Shown: positions 54,398-63,728, counted from the first letter of the stretch. The stretch: 64,000 nucleotides of DNA from Methanomassiliicoccus sp. (GCA_033485155.1 JAWQJJ010000003.1:248001-312000); one strand, 5' to 3'. Notes: generated by a model not told the origin, from the letters alone. Translations and numbers: made by a program.

Positions 54398-55346
54398 GGT
54401 GTATCTCAGGAAGGATCTCCGTCTCCTGATCTCCGAGGCGTTCCTACCCATCGTCGTCATGCTGGCCGCGGCAATATGCTTGATCTTCGCCTTCTTCGCC
54501 TCCAATGCTTACGCCTCGAGCGTTCACGCCAACTACAACTGGGCCTCGTACACTCCACCGTCACCGAGCGAGATGCTGCTGTTGCAGAGGAGCAGCCTAG
54601 GCGCCTATTGGATAAGCGTGCTGTCGCCGCTATCGCTTCTGATCCTCGTCGTCTCCTGCCTTTCCTTGACGGGGGAGCGTGAGTCCGGCATGGTAAAGTA
54701 TATCCTCACTTACCGAAAGGGTGGCAGCGCCTTCATCGCCAGCAAGTTCGTGACTCTGGTCCTGATATCCATGATGTTCAGTTTCATCTCCCTCCTTGCA
54801 TATCTCCTCATCTTATCGTTAACGGGTGGGATCGTGCTAGGGGCCGATGCACTCCTTATTTCCCTCGTATTTCCCACTCTTCTCTTTATCACGCTCTCTT
54901 CGCTCGGCCTGTTCGTCTCCACGCTAGTACGGAAGAAGCATGTCGTGGCGGTGGCCGGCGTGCTTATTTTCTTGATCATTACCGCAATAATGGGAAGCGT
55001 GCTGGACTCAGGAATGGCGAGCGCTCAGAACGAGTTCACCGAGACACACGAATCGCTAGGAATGACCAATGCTCAGATGAGGGAGCTATTCCCGAGCGGT
55101 TCGAAGATGCTGGTAAGTGCTAATCCCATGATATTACAGCAGGGCCTGTTCGTAGCACTTAACTTAAGCGGCGCGGACCAGGACACAGTTGCTTGGGGCA
55201 CCTTTGCCCTCTATGGGCTCGATTACTACCTTGCCTATGCGGCGGTAGCCACAGCAGGATTCTTCCTCGCCGCATTAATATCGTTTAGGAGAGAGAGGAG
55301 TGATGAACACATAGTGCACTTACAAAGCCGCCAGTATTCCGATTGA
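54384..55346 (+). CDS. ABC-2 type transporter permease
   Basis: A protein of 320 residues with six hydrophobic segments: one near the N-terminus (FLPIVVMLAAAICLIFAFFA), a large exterior loop, then five more ending in YYLAYAAVATAGFFLAALI. This is the ABC-2 permease layout with the cytoplasmic N-terminus MRQFEVYLRKDL. The ATG at 54384 has GGAGGTGG in front. It forms an exporter with the preceding ATPase. The substrate is unknown. Confidence 0.85.
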   Translation: MRQFEVYLRKDLRLLISEAFLPIVVMLAAAICLIFAFFASNAYASSVHANYNWASYTPPSPSEMLLLQRSSLGAYWISVLSPLSLLILVVSCLSLTGERESGMVKYILTYRKGGSAFIASKFVTLVLISMMFSFISLLAYLLILSLTGGIVLGADALLISLVFPTLLFITLSSLGLFVSTLVRKKHVVAVAGVLIFLIITAIMGSVLDSGMASAQNEFTETHESLGMTNAQMRELFPSGSKMLVSANPMILQQGLFVALNLSGADQDTVAWGTFALYGLDYYLAYAAVATAGFFLAALISFRRERSDEHIVHLQSRQYSD

Positions 55347-55635
55347 TAAGTGCGAAAGCATACCTATCAAGGCTTTAATTTGGAAAGGAGAGTATTGGTT
55401 TAATAAATTAATGTGTTCAACCTTAAATAGTGCTGGGCAGAACTGCAAATATATCTTTAGTCAGAGGAAGACTGGCTTGCTGTTCATGCAACAGTAAATG
55501 AATCGAGATAGTATCAAAACCCGGCCTATAGGTAACATAGATAATCTCACTGACCCGGTCTCTTTTCGGTGGGAGTAGTTGCAGGAGAAGTAAAAGCGTC
55601 TGGTCATCAACGGTTCGGCGTTCGCCATCGTCTTT

Positions 55636-56613
55636 GTGGTGATGTTGGCAGCGCTGGCATACAATCCGAGTAATGGCGCCGAGGAAGATATGTCCACAGC
55701 CCCTATCACCATCCAAGGGGTAGTGACCGACGGAAGCGGTATGCCGCTCCGAGGGGCTGGTGTTGTCGCCAACACCTTCATATTGGGGCAACAAGACAAC
55801 AATCCTCAAAACTCCACGAAGACCGACGCTGATGGCCGATATATATTGACGGCCGAACGCGGCTATAAAGTCGAAGTCTTTGCCTATCTTGATCCCGACC
55901 TGCGGAACGTTTATTATTGGACGGAGGACCGTGATTTCAAGATTTCAAGCGACACCTCATCAATAGAGTCCAACTTCACGCTCCAGCGATCAACTAATGT
56001 TACCATCTCGCTGGGCGTGGCGATAGTTAGCGATACGCTCAACGGCTCGACCTACACCGATGTGACTGTGGACCCTAACTTCCTCAGATTGATTATTGAC
56101 GCTAAGAGCATGAACACTACCGTCGATAGCGTGGATTTATGCTCCTTCAATACGCAGCAGTTCAACTATTCCAGCGAGAATGGTGCGAGCGTGATGTTCT
56201 ACATGAACGCGATTGCATATGGAACTTACAACGAAACCGGTTTCATCACTGACCTGGACTTCATTCAAGCTGGGGACATCTATCCCGTCCAGTTCGATGC
56301 CAATGCCTTGGCCGAGGAGGCAGCATCTCAGGAGCACTCCATCTATAATCTAACAAAAGGGGTAAATCAAACGATAACCGCGCTCAAGCTTAGAGAAGCT
56401 TGTGCGCTACCGATCAGCCTGGAACAATCGACCTCTTTTACAGTCCTCGGGAAAGAGGTGACGATGCGCTCGATCGGCGTCAATTACTCGTACGGGTCGA
56501 ACGATTCGTCTGTTTCGGTCACCATCGAACCATTGACCGACGGCGTTCGCACTTACGATGTGAGCGTGATCAATGGCTGCATCGTGTACATCAAAGAGAC
56601 AACAACGGGTTGA
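55636..56613 (+). CDS. Secreted protein with carboxypeptidase-regulatory-like domain
   Basis: A protein of about 325 residues. Residues 25-95 (ITIQGVVTDGSGMPLRGAGVVANT and TDADGRYILTAERGYKVEVFA, quoted in parts) are a CarboxypepD_reg-like Ig fold, and the rest is beta-rich with N-glycosylation sites. The only regular start codon is GTG at 55636, in the middle of a hydrophobic stretch. The in-frame codons before it spell KRLVINGSAFAIVFVV, a good signal peptide, back to a TAA at 55591. The true start may be a non-standard codon, or the 5' end is mutated. Confidence 0.5.
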   Translation: MVMLAALAYNPSNGAEEDMSTAPITIQGVVTDGSGMPLRGAGVVANTFILGQQDNNPQNSTKTDADGRYILTAERGYKVEVFAYLDPDLRNVYYWTEDRDFKISSDTSSIESNFTLQRSTNVTISLGVAIVSDTLNGSTYTDVTVDPNFLRLIIDAKSMNTTVDSVDLCSFNTQQFNYSSENGASVMFYMNAIAYGTYNETGFITDLDFIQAGDIYPVQFDANALAEEAASQEHSIYNLTKGVNQTITALKLREACALPISLEQSTSFTVLGKEVTMRSIGVNYSYGSNDSSVSVTIEPLTDGVRTYDVSVINGCIVYIKETTTG

Positions 56614-56636
56614 AGCACCGAGCTTCAATTTCTTTC
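56610..56636. terminator. Bidirectional hairpin terminator
   Basis: TTGAAGC and GCTTCAA arms (56610-56616 and 56622-56628) form seven base pairs with a five-base loop, followed by TTTCTTTC, between two convergent genes. Confidence 0.5.
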
Positions 56637-57249
56637 AAGGCCAAGTCTGCGGATGTTTATCGCACCACCTGGGAGCCGCTTTCGCCATATTTCGTATGCG
56701 GCTGTCATCCGGTATTTTCTCAGGGGCATACTTTTGCAGATAATACCAGACCAGTGCGGTGTTTATGTAATCATTTTGATGAATACTAAGGTTGCCATCG
56801 GTGAGTGAGACGACGATCGATTCGTCATAATGCACGTTTACTGTGGTGTCTCTCCACCTCATCGTCTTGCATTCAGATGGTCCACTTCCTTTGCGTTCTA
56901 TTATATTGACTCTATCTGGACTGAATATCGCCATGTGATAAATCGGAGAAATCAACGAATAGAGGTAACCTAGCATGGTGAAGAATGGGAAGAAGAGCCA
57001 GGCAACCTCCACTCCCTAGAGATCAGAGTAGTACTCAAGGGGGTGCAACCATATGCCAATTATGGTCACGGGGATACTGAAAACATATATGCCCCACAAG
57101 CTCGGAAGATTATATGCTACCCTTGATTCCGTTTGAATCAAACCGGCCAGTCGGGCCTCCTCGATCATCGACCTTAGTTTGGTTCGAGCTTTCCTAACAT
57201 GGGACTTGGCTGCCAAATATGCTACAGCGTCCATGATAATAAGCGTCAA
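56635..57249 (-). pseudogene. Membrane protein gene interrupted by an in-frame TAG
   Basis: The frame opens with ATG at 57249, runs 77 codons, meets TAG at 57018-57016 and continues in the same frame for another 127 codons to a TGA at 56635. The first part ends in a membrane segment (WGIYVFSIPVTIIGIWLHPL) and the second begins with another (WLFFPFFTMLGYLYSLISPI), so the halves read as one protein of about 204 residues. A GTG two codons after the TAG could restart translation. Nonsense mutation, split gene and pyrrolysine decoding are the options. TAG ends several intact genes here (zinc-ribbon, CrtC-like, NOG1, HxlR), which makes mutation the simplest reading. Confidence 0.5.
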
Positions 57250-57478
57250 AGCAAACGATATCCAAAGGATTAGCCCACCAGAGTTTTATTAATATACAAT
57301 CATTTAAAGATAATGTAGTGCGGTTGTTGAGGATGTAATCCATGCCTTCACCATCGTCATTGAATAAAGATTGGACTAATTGGATAGAGTGATGATTGAA
57401 TGTTCATGTGCTATTACGTCTGGGTTCTGCCCTTCTAATTACTCGATGCATAATCGGATGGGCAAATAACCTAGGCAT

Positions 57479-58133
57479 TCAATCGTCGCTTGGCGGAGGA
57501 TTATCTGAGATCCAGTCCTCTAGTTTCTTCAGTGACCATGTTCGATTTATGCGAGGCACATGGCCTAAAACGTAAGCAGTCCACTGCAAAGGAGTCCAAT
57601 CCGGCCAGGGTGGTTCATCCTTATCCACGATTTCTTTGACGGCACGACTGCCCTCCGGCGTCAAGCCGAATCGTTCACCTTCGACCGCCAGCCATCCCCT
57701 CCTTCTGAGGCAGGAACGCCCAAGAAATCTCGTCATAAGTTGGAATTGCATGGTTTTCAGCATCGGCCGAATAGAGAACCTCCCATAGAGGGCGCAACTC
57801 CTCGTTCGTATGGTGAGCTAGTAGAGCATAAGCCAACCACCCCTCGGCGAATGGTTCTTGCTTCGGGACCTCTCGTTCTCCTGCCAATACAGCTTGCAAG
57901 AACGGCAGATACTCCTTTTCGAGTCTACGGTAAGTAATTTCGGCGTCTTCGGTGAAGGCTTTAGTCCTGGCATTGAAAATCTCATCCTTGTCGACTCCCA
58001 TGGAGAGCAGCATCTGGTTTAATTCGCGAGGGTGCGTCGGCTGGGGCGTTCTCCAGATACCCTGTGGAGTGGTCACTTCCGCTGTCCATAGATAGTGATC
58101 ATCCTTCCATTCAACAATCTTCATGGTGAGCAT
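57479..58133 (-). pseudogene. Frameshifted gene of unknown function with wHTH-like end
   Basis: Frame 1 starts at 58133 (MLTMKIVEWKDDHYLWTAEV) and runs through YDEISWAFLPQKEG. At the G-run 57694-57704 coding continues one base shifted as WLAVEGERFGLTPEGSRAVK down to 57479. Joined, the product is about 217 residues with a winged-helix-like C-terminal part. Frame 1 by itself ends a few codons later in a Gly/Arg tail. One extra base (or a lost pair) in the G-run explains it. I do not recognise the family. Confidence 0.5.
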
Positions 58134-58238
58134 TGGTCTAGCACTCCCCAGCTACGAAATCGGATTAGTCTGGGACGTTAAGAGGGTTACGTCCAGCTGT
58201 CGATGTGGAAAACACCACCCTGATAAGGAGCCACACGT

Positions 58239-58826
58239 ATGCCGTTTTATTTATCACTATCAAAGATATTTCCTAGTCAATCAGGAGATATAAACTTGCC
58301 AGCGAAGGGCGATGAGGATTCCAGGGACGTGGCATATGTCCGATTGAATAAAGCGCACTGGCAACTCTCTTGCCTGGGGGTGGGAATGTTTGGTGTAATG
58401 TTCTTCAGTATTGCGGCAGTGGACCCCAGTGTGGATATTGGCGTGCTAGGTCTTCTAATATTCATGTTAACCATTTTGATCATCGGGTTTCCGTTCAACA
58501 GCTATATCACTTGGTGGAAAGCTGACACTGAAGGCTTTCGGTTCAAGAACATCTTAAAGAACGTTTTCATTCCTGCGAACGATGTTCGGCAGATAGGCAT
58601 CATCAACATCTATGCCAGCGGGACAGTCCTCTTCATCCAGGGTTCGAAGAAGAGTATTGGAGTTCCCATTAAGGAGGATGGCGTCTCCGAGTTCATGGAT
58701 TTCGTCATGAAGAACTACCCTGAGAGCGTCTGGTTCACGGGAAAGGACTTCATGGTAAGATACATCGAGACGAGGAAAAATAGGGAGCCGTTGATGACCA
58801 AAGGCCCGGGATTGTTGAGGCCTTAA
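58239..58826 (+). CDS. Membrane protein with PH-like domain
   Basis: A protein of 195 residues with two adjacent membrane helices (LGVGMFGVMFFSIAAV and GVLGLLIFMLTILIIGF) and a soluble C-terminal part (EGFRFKNILKNVFIPANDVR, TVLFIQGSKKSIGVPI) that looks like a PH-type barrel. It resembles in layout the protein at 38801. The upstream open codons carry MPFYLSLSKIFPSQ as start; a ribosome site (AAGGAG) precedes it. Function is unknown. Confidence 0.5.
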   Translation: MPFYLSLSKIFPSQSGDINLPAKGDEDSRDVAYVRLNKAHWQLSCLGVGMFGVMFFSIAAVDPSVDIGVLGLLIFMLTILIIGFPFNSYITWWKADTEGFRFKNILKNVFIPANDVRQIGIINIYASGTVLFIQGSKKSIGVPIKEDGVSEFMDFVMKNYPESVWFTGKDFMVRYIETRKNREPLMTKGPGLLRP

Positions 58827-59464
58827 TGGACATCTTACCAGGCCACGGGATCGGATTCCTTTGGCGGACTAAGAGCGTTACGTTCGCCATGACGAGTACA
58901 CCTAGAACTCATCTTTTGCAGATATCTCCCCCTTCGATCACCAACAATTTTTCATTATTAACCTAGCCAGACAGTTCAAATGGGTCCCGTTCCAATAGAA
59001 TCTTCGACCGTTTTTTCCTTGTGCTCCGGCCAGCCCTGGGCATCGATGGCGGCCAGGGAAGGCGCAGGTATGGCCGGAGAAAGAACGATTCCAAAGGGGA
59101 AAGGACAAGAGAGTGGAACAGAATAAGGCAGGCCAACCACCGTCTCAAAGCAGCCGAGGATGCCGCTCGTTTCGCGGTCAACGATAGCATAATCTGCCAT
59201 GTTAAGCAGACTGGCGTCTCGATATTGGACTCAAGCCCATCATCATCGTCATGAACGCTGTGATGATCAAGTAGGACGATTCATGAAGCATTAAGTCACC
59301 CAGTAGGAAATGGTCCTTGATGATATTGATCGATCAAGGCACCGGAAAAGGTGATGCCATGGTCAAAACTCTTTTTCTTTCCGGCCACGGCATCAGCATG
59401 CGGATTGAGAACGCTCGGCCGCGCGTCAAGGACGGTCGGGAGTTCGAGCGATCCGCTTAAGATT
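58827..59464. other. Intergenic with partial repeat copy 3
   Basis: It contains the partial repeat at 58924-58978. Open frames between 58960 and 59260 overlap on both strands; one on the minus strand (MADYAIVDRETSG at 59200) has a plausible start but no recognised family, so no gene is called. Confidence 0.45.
58924..58978 (+). repeat. Dispersed repeat, partial copy 3
   Basis: TTCGATCA, ACAATTTTTCA and ACCTAGCCAGACA align with the first half of copies 1 and 2 with small gaps. The second half (TTTTATACA onward) is not preserved. Confidence 0.6.
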
Positions 59465-59893
59465 TCAATGATTAATACTCGTACAGTCGTCCAGTCTTCT
59501 ATCGATCTTCTCGGTTATCTTTCTCAAGTTCTCTTTATCCTTTTCATCCAGACAGTTAAGGAGCTGCTCCGGGACCTTGTCCATATGGTCGTCGAAATAT
59601 TGTACGCATCTTTCCCCTTTTTCGTCAAAAAAGCCTATATGTCCTGGTGGACCCGTCGTGGTTCTCTACCAGTTCCTTCTCGATCAGGGTTCGTGTGACC
59701 CTAGTTGTGAGGCCTTTGTCGGCGCCGAGAGCTGCGCAGACATCCTTCATTGAGATCCCCTCGTTCTTTCCGATCGTGATGATAAAGGGCACCTGGGATG
59801 ATGTGAAATCCTCGCCCTTCAGCATCTTGCTCATCTGAGCCCCCAGTAGGATTTCATTTTCTGGGGGGAGATAAACAGATTCTTATCGTTCAT
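59465..59893 (-). pseudogene. MarR-family regulator with two homopolymer frameshifts
   Basis: The ATG at 59893 follows GGGTGG and starts MNDKNLFISP. At the C6 run 59863-59868 the frame must shift to read PENEILLGAQMSKMLKGEDF and TSSQVPFIITIGKNEGISMK, a MarR helix-turn-helix with DKGLTTRVTRTLIEKELVE. At the T6 run 59627-59632 it shifts again to DEKGERCVQYFDDHMDKVPE and on to a TGA at 59465. Repaired, it is a normal MarR protein of about 143 residues. It is divergent from the ABC exporter. Either the gene is dead or two homopolymers were misread. Confidence 0.7.
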
Positions 59894-59937
59894 TACAGCC
59901 ACCCAGAATGTGATGAGGCGTATAATGTCATTATGAC

Positions 59938-59949
59938 TTGATATGTCAA
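59938..59949. promoter_or_regulatory. MarR operator half 1
   Basis: TTGATATGTCAA, one base off a perfect palindrome, lies just upstream of the TATA box of the exporter operon. Confidence 0.6.
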
Positions 59950-59952
59950 CAA

Positions 59953-59963
59953 TCCTTATATAC
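59953..59963 (+). promoter_or_regulatory. TATA box of the ABC exporter
   Basis: CCTTATATACA, located between the two palindromes, so repressor bound at either side would block TBP/TFB or polymerase. Confidence 0.5.
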
Positions 59964-59972
59964 AAAACAGCC

Positions 59973-59984
59973 TTGACATGTCAA
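59973..59984. promoter_or_regulatory. MarR operator half 2
   Basis: TTGACATGTCAA is a perfect 12-base palindrome, 35 bases from the first, on the downstream side of the TATA box near the expected transcription start. Confidence 0.65.
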
Positions 59985-60102
59985 CATCAACTGTCGAGGT
60001 TAGTGATCAAAGCGCCTCGCTTGTCCAGAACAGGGCGTTCGCTTCCGGGGATCCAGTCGATCATCCACATGATAAAATGGTCCAAAACAACGCTGGTGGA
60101 AA

Positions 60103-61854
60103 ATGATTCTGCGATATCTTAAGACAAGAGAGTGGGGGCTGATCGCCGCCATCACGGCATTCATTGTGGTTCAGGTGTGGTTCGACCTGGCGATCCCGGA
60201 CCACATGTTCACGATCACCAACGTAATCCAGACCGGAGGCACGGTGAATCAGGTCGTGGGCGAGGGGATGATCATGCTTGCCTTCGCGTTCGGAAGCCTT
60301 CTGATGGCAATGGCAACTGGCTACCTGGCCGCCTACGTCGCAACGAGCCTATCCAAGCGACTTCGTTCCATGGAGTTCAGCAAGGTCCAATCGTTTTCCG
60401 AAAAAGAGATCGGCCAATTCTCAACAGCAAGCCTGATAACACGCGCGACTAACGACGTCACGCAGGTGCAAATGGCAGTTGCGATGGGGCTGCAGGTGAT
60501 AATTAAGGCACCAATCCTAGCCGGCTGGGCAATCATCAAAATCTCCGGGAAAAGCTGGCAATGGACCACTGCCACTGCCGTGGCCATCGTCATAATGGTC
60601 GCGGTCATCTCAGTGCTGATGTACTTCGTGGTACCCCGTTTCAGGAAGATCCAGTGGCTTACCGATGAGGTTAACCGCAACGTGAGGGAGAACCTCAAGG
60701 GCATTCGTGTCATCCGTGCATACAATGCAGAGGGATATCAGGAGAAGAAGTTCGAAGAGGCGAATGAGAATCTCACATCCAACAACCTGTTCACCAGCCG
60801 TGCGATGGCGCTGATGATGCCATTAATATCAACGGTGATGAGCATGCTATCCCTCTCCATATACTGGATAGGGGCAATGATCATTGCGGCCACGGTCGGC
60901 ATCGGGGCGCAGATGATACTGTTCTCGAACATGATCACCTTCCTCTCTTACGCCATGCAGGTGGTCATGGGCTTCATGATGCTCATTATTGTGTTCATTA
61001 TCCTGCCACGGGCAATGGTCGCCGCCAGGCGTATCGAGGAGATACTGGATACGGAGCCGTCGATAAGGGATGGGCAGATCACGGAATCATCTGGAACGGC
61101 TAACAGCGAGATAGTGTTCGACAAAGTAGGCTTCAAGTACCCTAGCGCATCCGATTATGTTTTGAAGGATATCAGCTTCAAAGCAGAAAAAGGGGAGACC
61201 GTGGCGTTCATCGGCTCCACCGGGAGCGGGAAGAGCACCATTGTTAGCCTCATCATGCGCTCATATGATATTACTGAAGGCTCGATCACTATCGATGGAG
61301 TGGATATCCGTGACTACACGATCAAGGCCCTCCATAAGAAGATAGGATATGTGCCTCAGAGGGCTAACCTATTCTCAGGCACCATCGCCTCCAATGTAGC
61401 TTATGGCGACAGGGCATCTGAAACCGTGGACAATGATGTGAGGAAGGCTGTCGCGGTCGCTCAGGCAACAGAGTTCGTGGAGACCATGGAGGGTAGCTAC
61501 AACGCCGCAATAGCTCAGGGTGGGACGAATGTATCAGGAGGTCAGAAGCAGCGCCTCTCCATCGCTCGTGCGGTGTACTGGCGGCCTGAGATCTTCATCT
61601 TTGACGATTCGTTCTCAGCCTTGGACTATAAGACGGATCGCTTGCTCAGAAACGCCCTCAAGAAGGAAACGGCCGATGCGATAAACATAATTGTAGCTCA
61701 GAGAGTCGGCACGATAATGGATGCCGACAAGATCATCGTCCTAGACAATGGATACATTGTGGGGATAGGCAAGCACCACGATCTTCTCGACACCTGCCCC
61801 GTGTACAAGGATATTGTTTACTCTCAACTATCAGAGGAGGAGATTAGCAGATGA
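60103..61854 (+). CDS. Heterodimeric ABC exporter, degenerate-site subunit
   Basis: A 583-residue fused exporter half: six membrane helices (1-310) and an NBD. Walker A GSTGSGKST, the signature NVSGGQKQRLS and the Walker B stretch IFIFDDSFSALD are visible. The catalytic Glu after Walker B is Asp here, as in one partner of BmrCD/TM287-288-type heterodimers, where that partner's ATP site does not turn over. It is translated with the next gene through an ATGA overlap. Its promoter has the MarR palindromes. Confidence 0.9.
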   Translation: MILRYLKTREWGLIAAITAFIVVQVWFDLAIPDHMFTITNVIQTGGTVNQVVGEGMIMLAFAFGSLLMAMATGYLAAYVATSLSKRLRSMEFSKVQSFSEKEIGQFSTASLITRATNDVTQVQMAVAMGLQVIIKAPILAGWAIIKISGKSWQWTTATAVAIVIMVAVISVLMYFVVPRFRKIQWLTDEVNRNVRENLKGIRVIRAYNAEGYQEKKFEEANENLTSNNLFTSRAMALMMPLISTVMSMLSLSIYWIGAMIIAATVGIGAQMILFSNMITFLSYAMQVVMGFMMLIIVFIILPRAMVAARRIEEILDTEPSIRDGQITESSGTANSEIVFDKVGFKYPSASDYVLKDISFKAEKGETVAFIGSTGSGKSTIVSLIMRSYDITEGSITIDGVDIRDYTIKALHKKIGYVPQRANLFSGTIASNVAYGDRASETVDNDVRKAVAVAQATEFVETMEGSYNAAIAQGGTNVSGGQKQRLSIARAVYWRPEIFIFDDSFSALDYKTDRLLRNALKKETADAINIIVAQRVGTIMDADKIIVLDNGYIVGIGKHHDLLDTCPVYKDIVYSQLSEEEISR

Positions 61855-63728
61855 TGCGTGGTGGTCCTCCAGGAAGGCAAACCGGTAGATCTCAGGGAGC
61901 GAAGGCCAAGAACTTCAAGGAAGCTTGGCGAAGAATGTTGGGATACATGAGGCCATACATCCCATCGATCATCGTTGCCTCTATCCTCATAATCATAGGG
62001 ACCATATTAACCGTCGTAGGGCCCGACAAGCTCAGTGAGATGACCGACCTTATCTTCAGCGGGATGAAGCAAGGTTCGATCGACCTTACCGGGGTTGCGA
62101 GCATAGGGACGTTCCTGGTGACAATCTACGTCATCTCAGCAGTGATGACCTACGCCCAAGGATACATAGTGGCCACGGTGGTCCAGAAGCTGTCAAAGCG
62201 CCTCCGCACCGATATATCAGAGAAGATCAACCGCCTTCCGCTCAAGTATTTTGACCGGACTAGTTATGGTGACGTCCTCAGTCGTGCGACGAATGATGTG
62301 GACACCCTCGGCCAATCGATGAACCAGAGCATCGGTACGCTTTTGAGCGGCTCCGCGATGCTCGTCGGGGCGACGGTGATGATGCTCATTACCGATGTCA
62401 CAATGACCGTGGCCGCCGTCGCTTCCGCGTTGGGAGGCTTCGGACTGATGATGTTGGTGATGTCTAGGTCGCAAAAGCACTTCGTACGCCAGCAAACCTC
62501 GCTGGGCAAGATAAACGGTTATGTCGAGGAGAAATATTCGGGGCACAGTATAGTCAAGGCGTACAACGGTGAGGAAGCGGCCCAGAAGGAGTTTGACTCC
62601 TTAAACGATGAACTCTTTGATAGCGCGTTCAAATCGCTGTTCCTCTCAGGCCTGATGATGCCTATCATGGGATTCATCGGAAATCTGGGATATGTGATGG
62701 TGTGCATCGTTGGTGCTGTTCAGGTCATCAACGGATCCATATCCATTGGTACAATAGTCGCGTTCATAGTCTATGTGCGCCTGTTCACGCAGCCACTCAC
62801 ACAAGTGGGACAGGCTATGACCAGCCTACAGTCTGTTGCTGCAACTTCGGAGCGAGTGTTCGAGTTCCTCAGCGAACCGGAGCTGGAGAACGAAGATGAT
62901 AAGAGGTTGGTTCACAAGGATGTTAGAGGGGATGTGGAGTTCCGGAACGTGTCCTTCGGATACAGTCCCGAGAAGGAGGTCATCCACAACTTCTCCGTCA
63001 AGGTGAAGGCTGGAGAAAAGGTGGCGATAGTCGGTCCGACGGGCGCTGGTAAGACCACCATAGTCAACCTCCTGATGCGCTTCTATGAAGTGAACTCCGG
63101 GGATATCCTCATCGATGAAGTATCGACGAGACAGCTCACGAGAGAGAACGTGCACGACATGTTCTGCATGGTCCTTCAAGACACCTGGCTATTTCAAGGC
63201 ACCATCAAGGAGAACGTCGCCTATTGCAAAGAGGGCGTCACCGATGAGGAGGTCGAGAACGCATGCAAGGCTGTCGGTATTCACCATTTCATCAGCACCT
63301 TGCCAAAGAGCTACGATACCTTCCTCGATGACGAGTCTCAAATGTCCATTGGACAGAGGCAGCAGCTGACCATTGCCCGTGCGATGGTGCAGAACGCACC
63401 TCTCCTGATCCTGGACGAGGCCACCAGCTCCGTGGACACTAGAACCGAGCGGATCATCCAAAAAGCGATGAACGACCTAACGGTGGGAAGAACCTCGTTC
63501 ATCATCGCTCACCGCCTTTCGACGATTAAGGATGCTGACATGATCCTAGTAATGAGAAACGGAAGTATCGTGGAGAGCGGGAACCACGAACAACTTCTGA
63601 GCCAGGGTGGATTCTATAGCGAATTGTACAACAGTCAGTTCGGAGACCGAGATCGGGACGAAAGTGGAGAGGTCGCTGACGGTGGCGACGTCGACCGTGA
63701 ACATGCTTCCCCCGGAGTTAAACCCTGA
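61851..63728 (+). CDS. Heterodimeric ABC exporter, partner subunit
   Basis: A 625-residue exporter half with an N-terminal basic extension, six membrane helices and an NBD. Walker A is GPTGAGKTT, Walker B LLILDEATSSVD has the catalytic Glu, but the signature is SQMSIGQRQQ in place of LSGGQ. Together with the first subunit this gives one complete ATP site (this Walker A/B with the other's SGGQ) and one impaired site. A charged 30-residue tail follows the NBD. The probable role is drug or lipid export. Confidence 0.9.
   Translation: MMRGGPPGRQTGRSQGAKAKNFKEAWRRMLGYMRPYIPSIIVASILIIIGTILTVVGPDKLSEMTDLIFSGMKQGSIDLTGVASIGTFLVTIYVISAVMTYAQGYIVATVVQKLSKRLRTDISEKINRLPLKYFDRTSYGDVLSRATNDVDTLGQSMNQSIGTLLSGSAMLVGATVMMLITDVTMTVAAVASALGGFGLMMLVMSRSQKHFVRQQTSLGKINGYVEEKYSGHSIVKAYNGEEAAQKEFDSLNDELFDSAFKSLFLSGLMMPIMGFIGNLGYVMVCIVGAVQVINGSISIGTIVAFIVYVRLFTQPLTQVGQAMTSLQSVAATSERVFEFLSEPELENEDDKRLVHKDVRGDVEFRNVSFGYSPEKEVIHNFSVKVKAGEKVAIVGPTGAGKTTIVNLLMRFYEVNSGDILIDEVSTRQLTRENVHDMFCMVLQDTWLFQGTIKENVAYCKEGVTDEEVENACKAVGIHHFISTLPKSYDTFLDDESQMSIGQRQQLTIARAMVQNAPLLILDEATSSVDTRTERIIQKAMNDLTVGRTSFIIAHRLSTIKDADMILVMRNGSIVESGNHEQLLSQGGFYSELYNSQFGDRDRDESGEVADGGDVDREHASPGVKP

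Noticed and set aside
58976-59200. Minus-strand open frame beginning MADYAIVDRETSG
   Set aside because: Overlaps other frames and partial repeat copy 3, no recognised family; kept only as a note.
59465-59893. Programmed frameshifting in the MarR gene
   Set aside because: Two shifts in opposite directions at plain homopolymers are better explained by indels or sequencing errors.
61851-63728. MSIGQ signature read as evidence for a dead transporter
   Set aside because: The change is complementary to the partner subunit and common in functional heterodimeric exporters.
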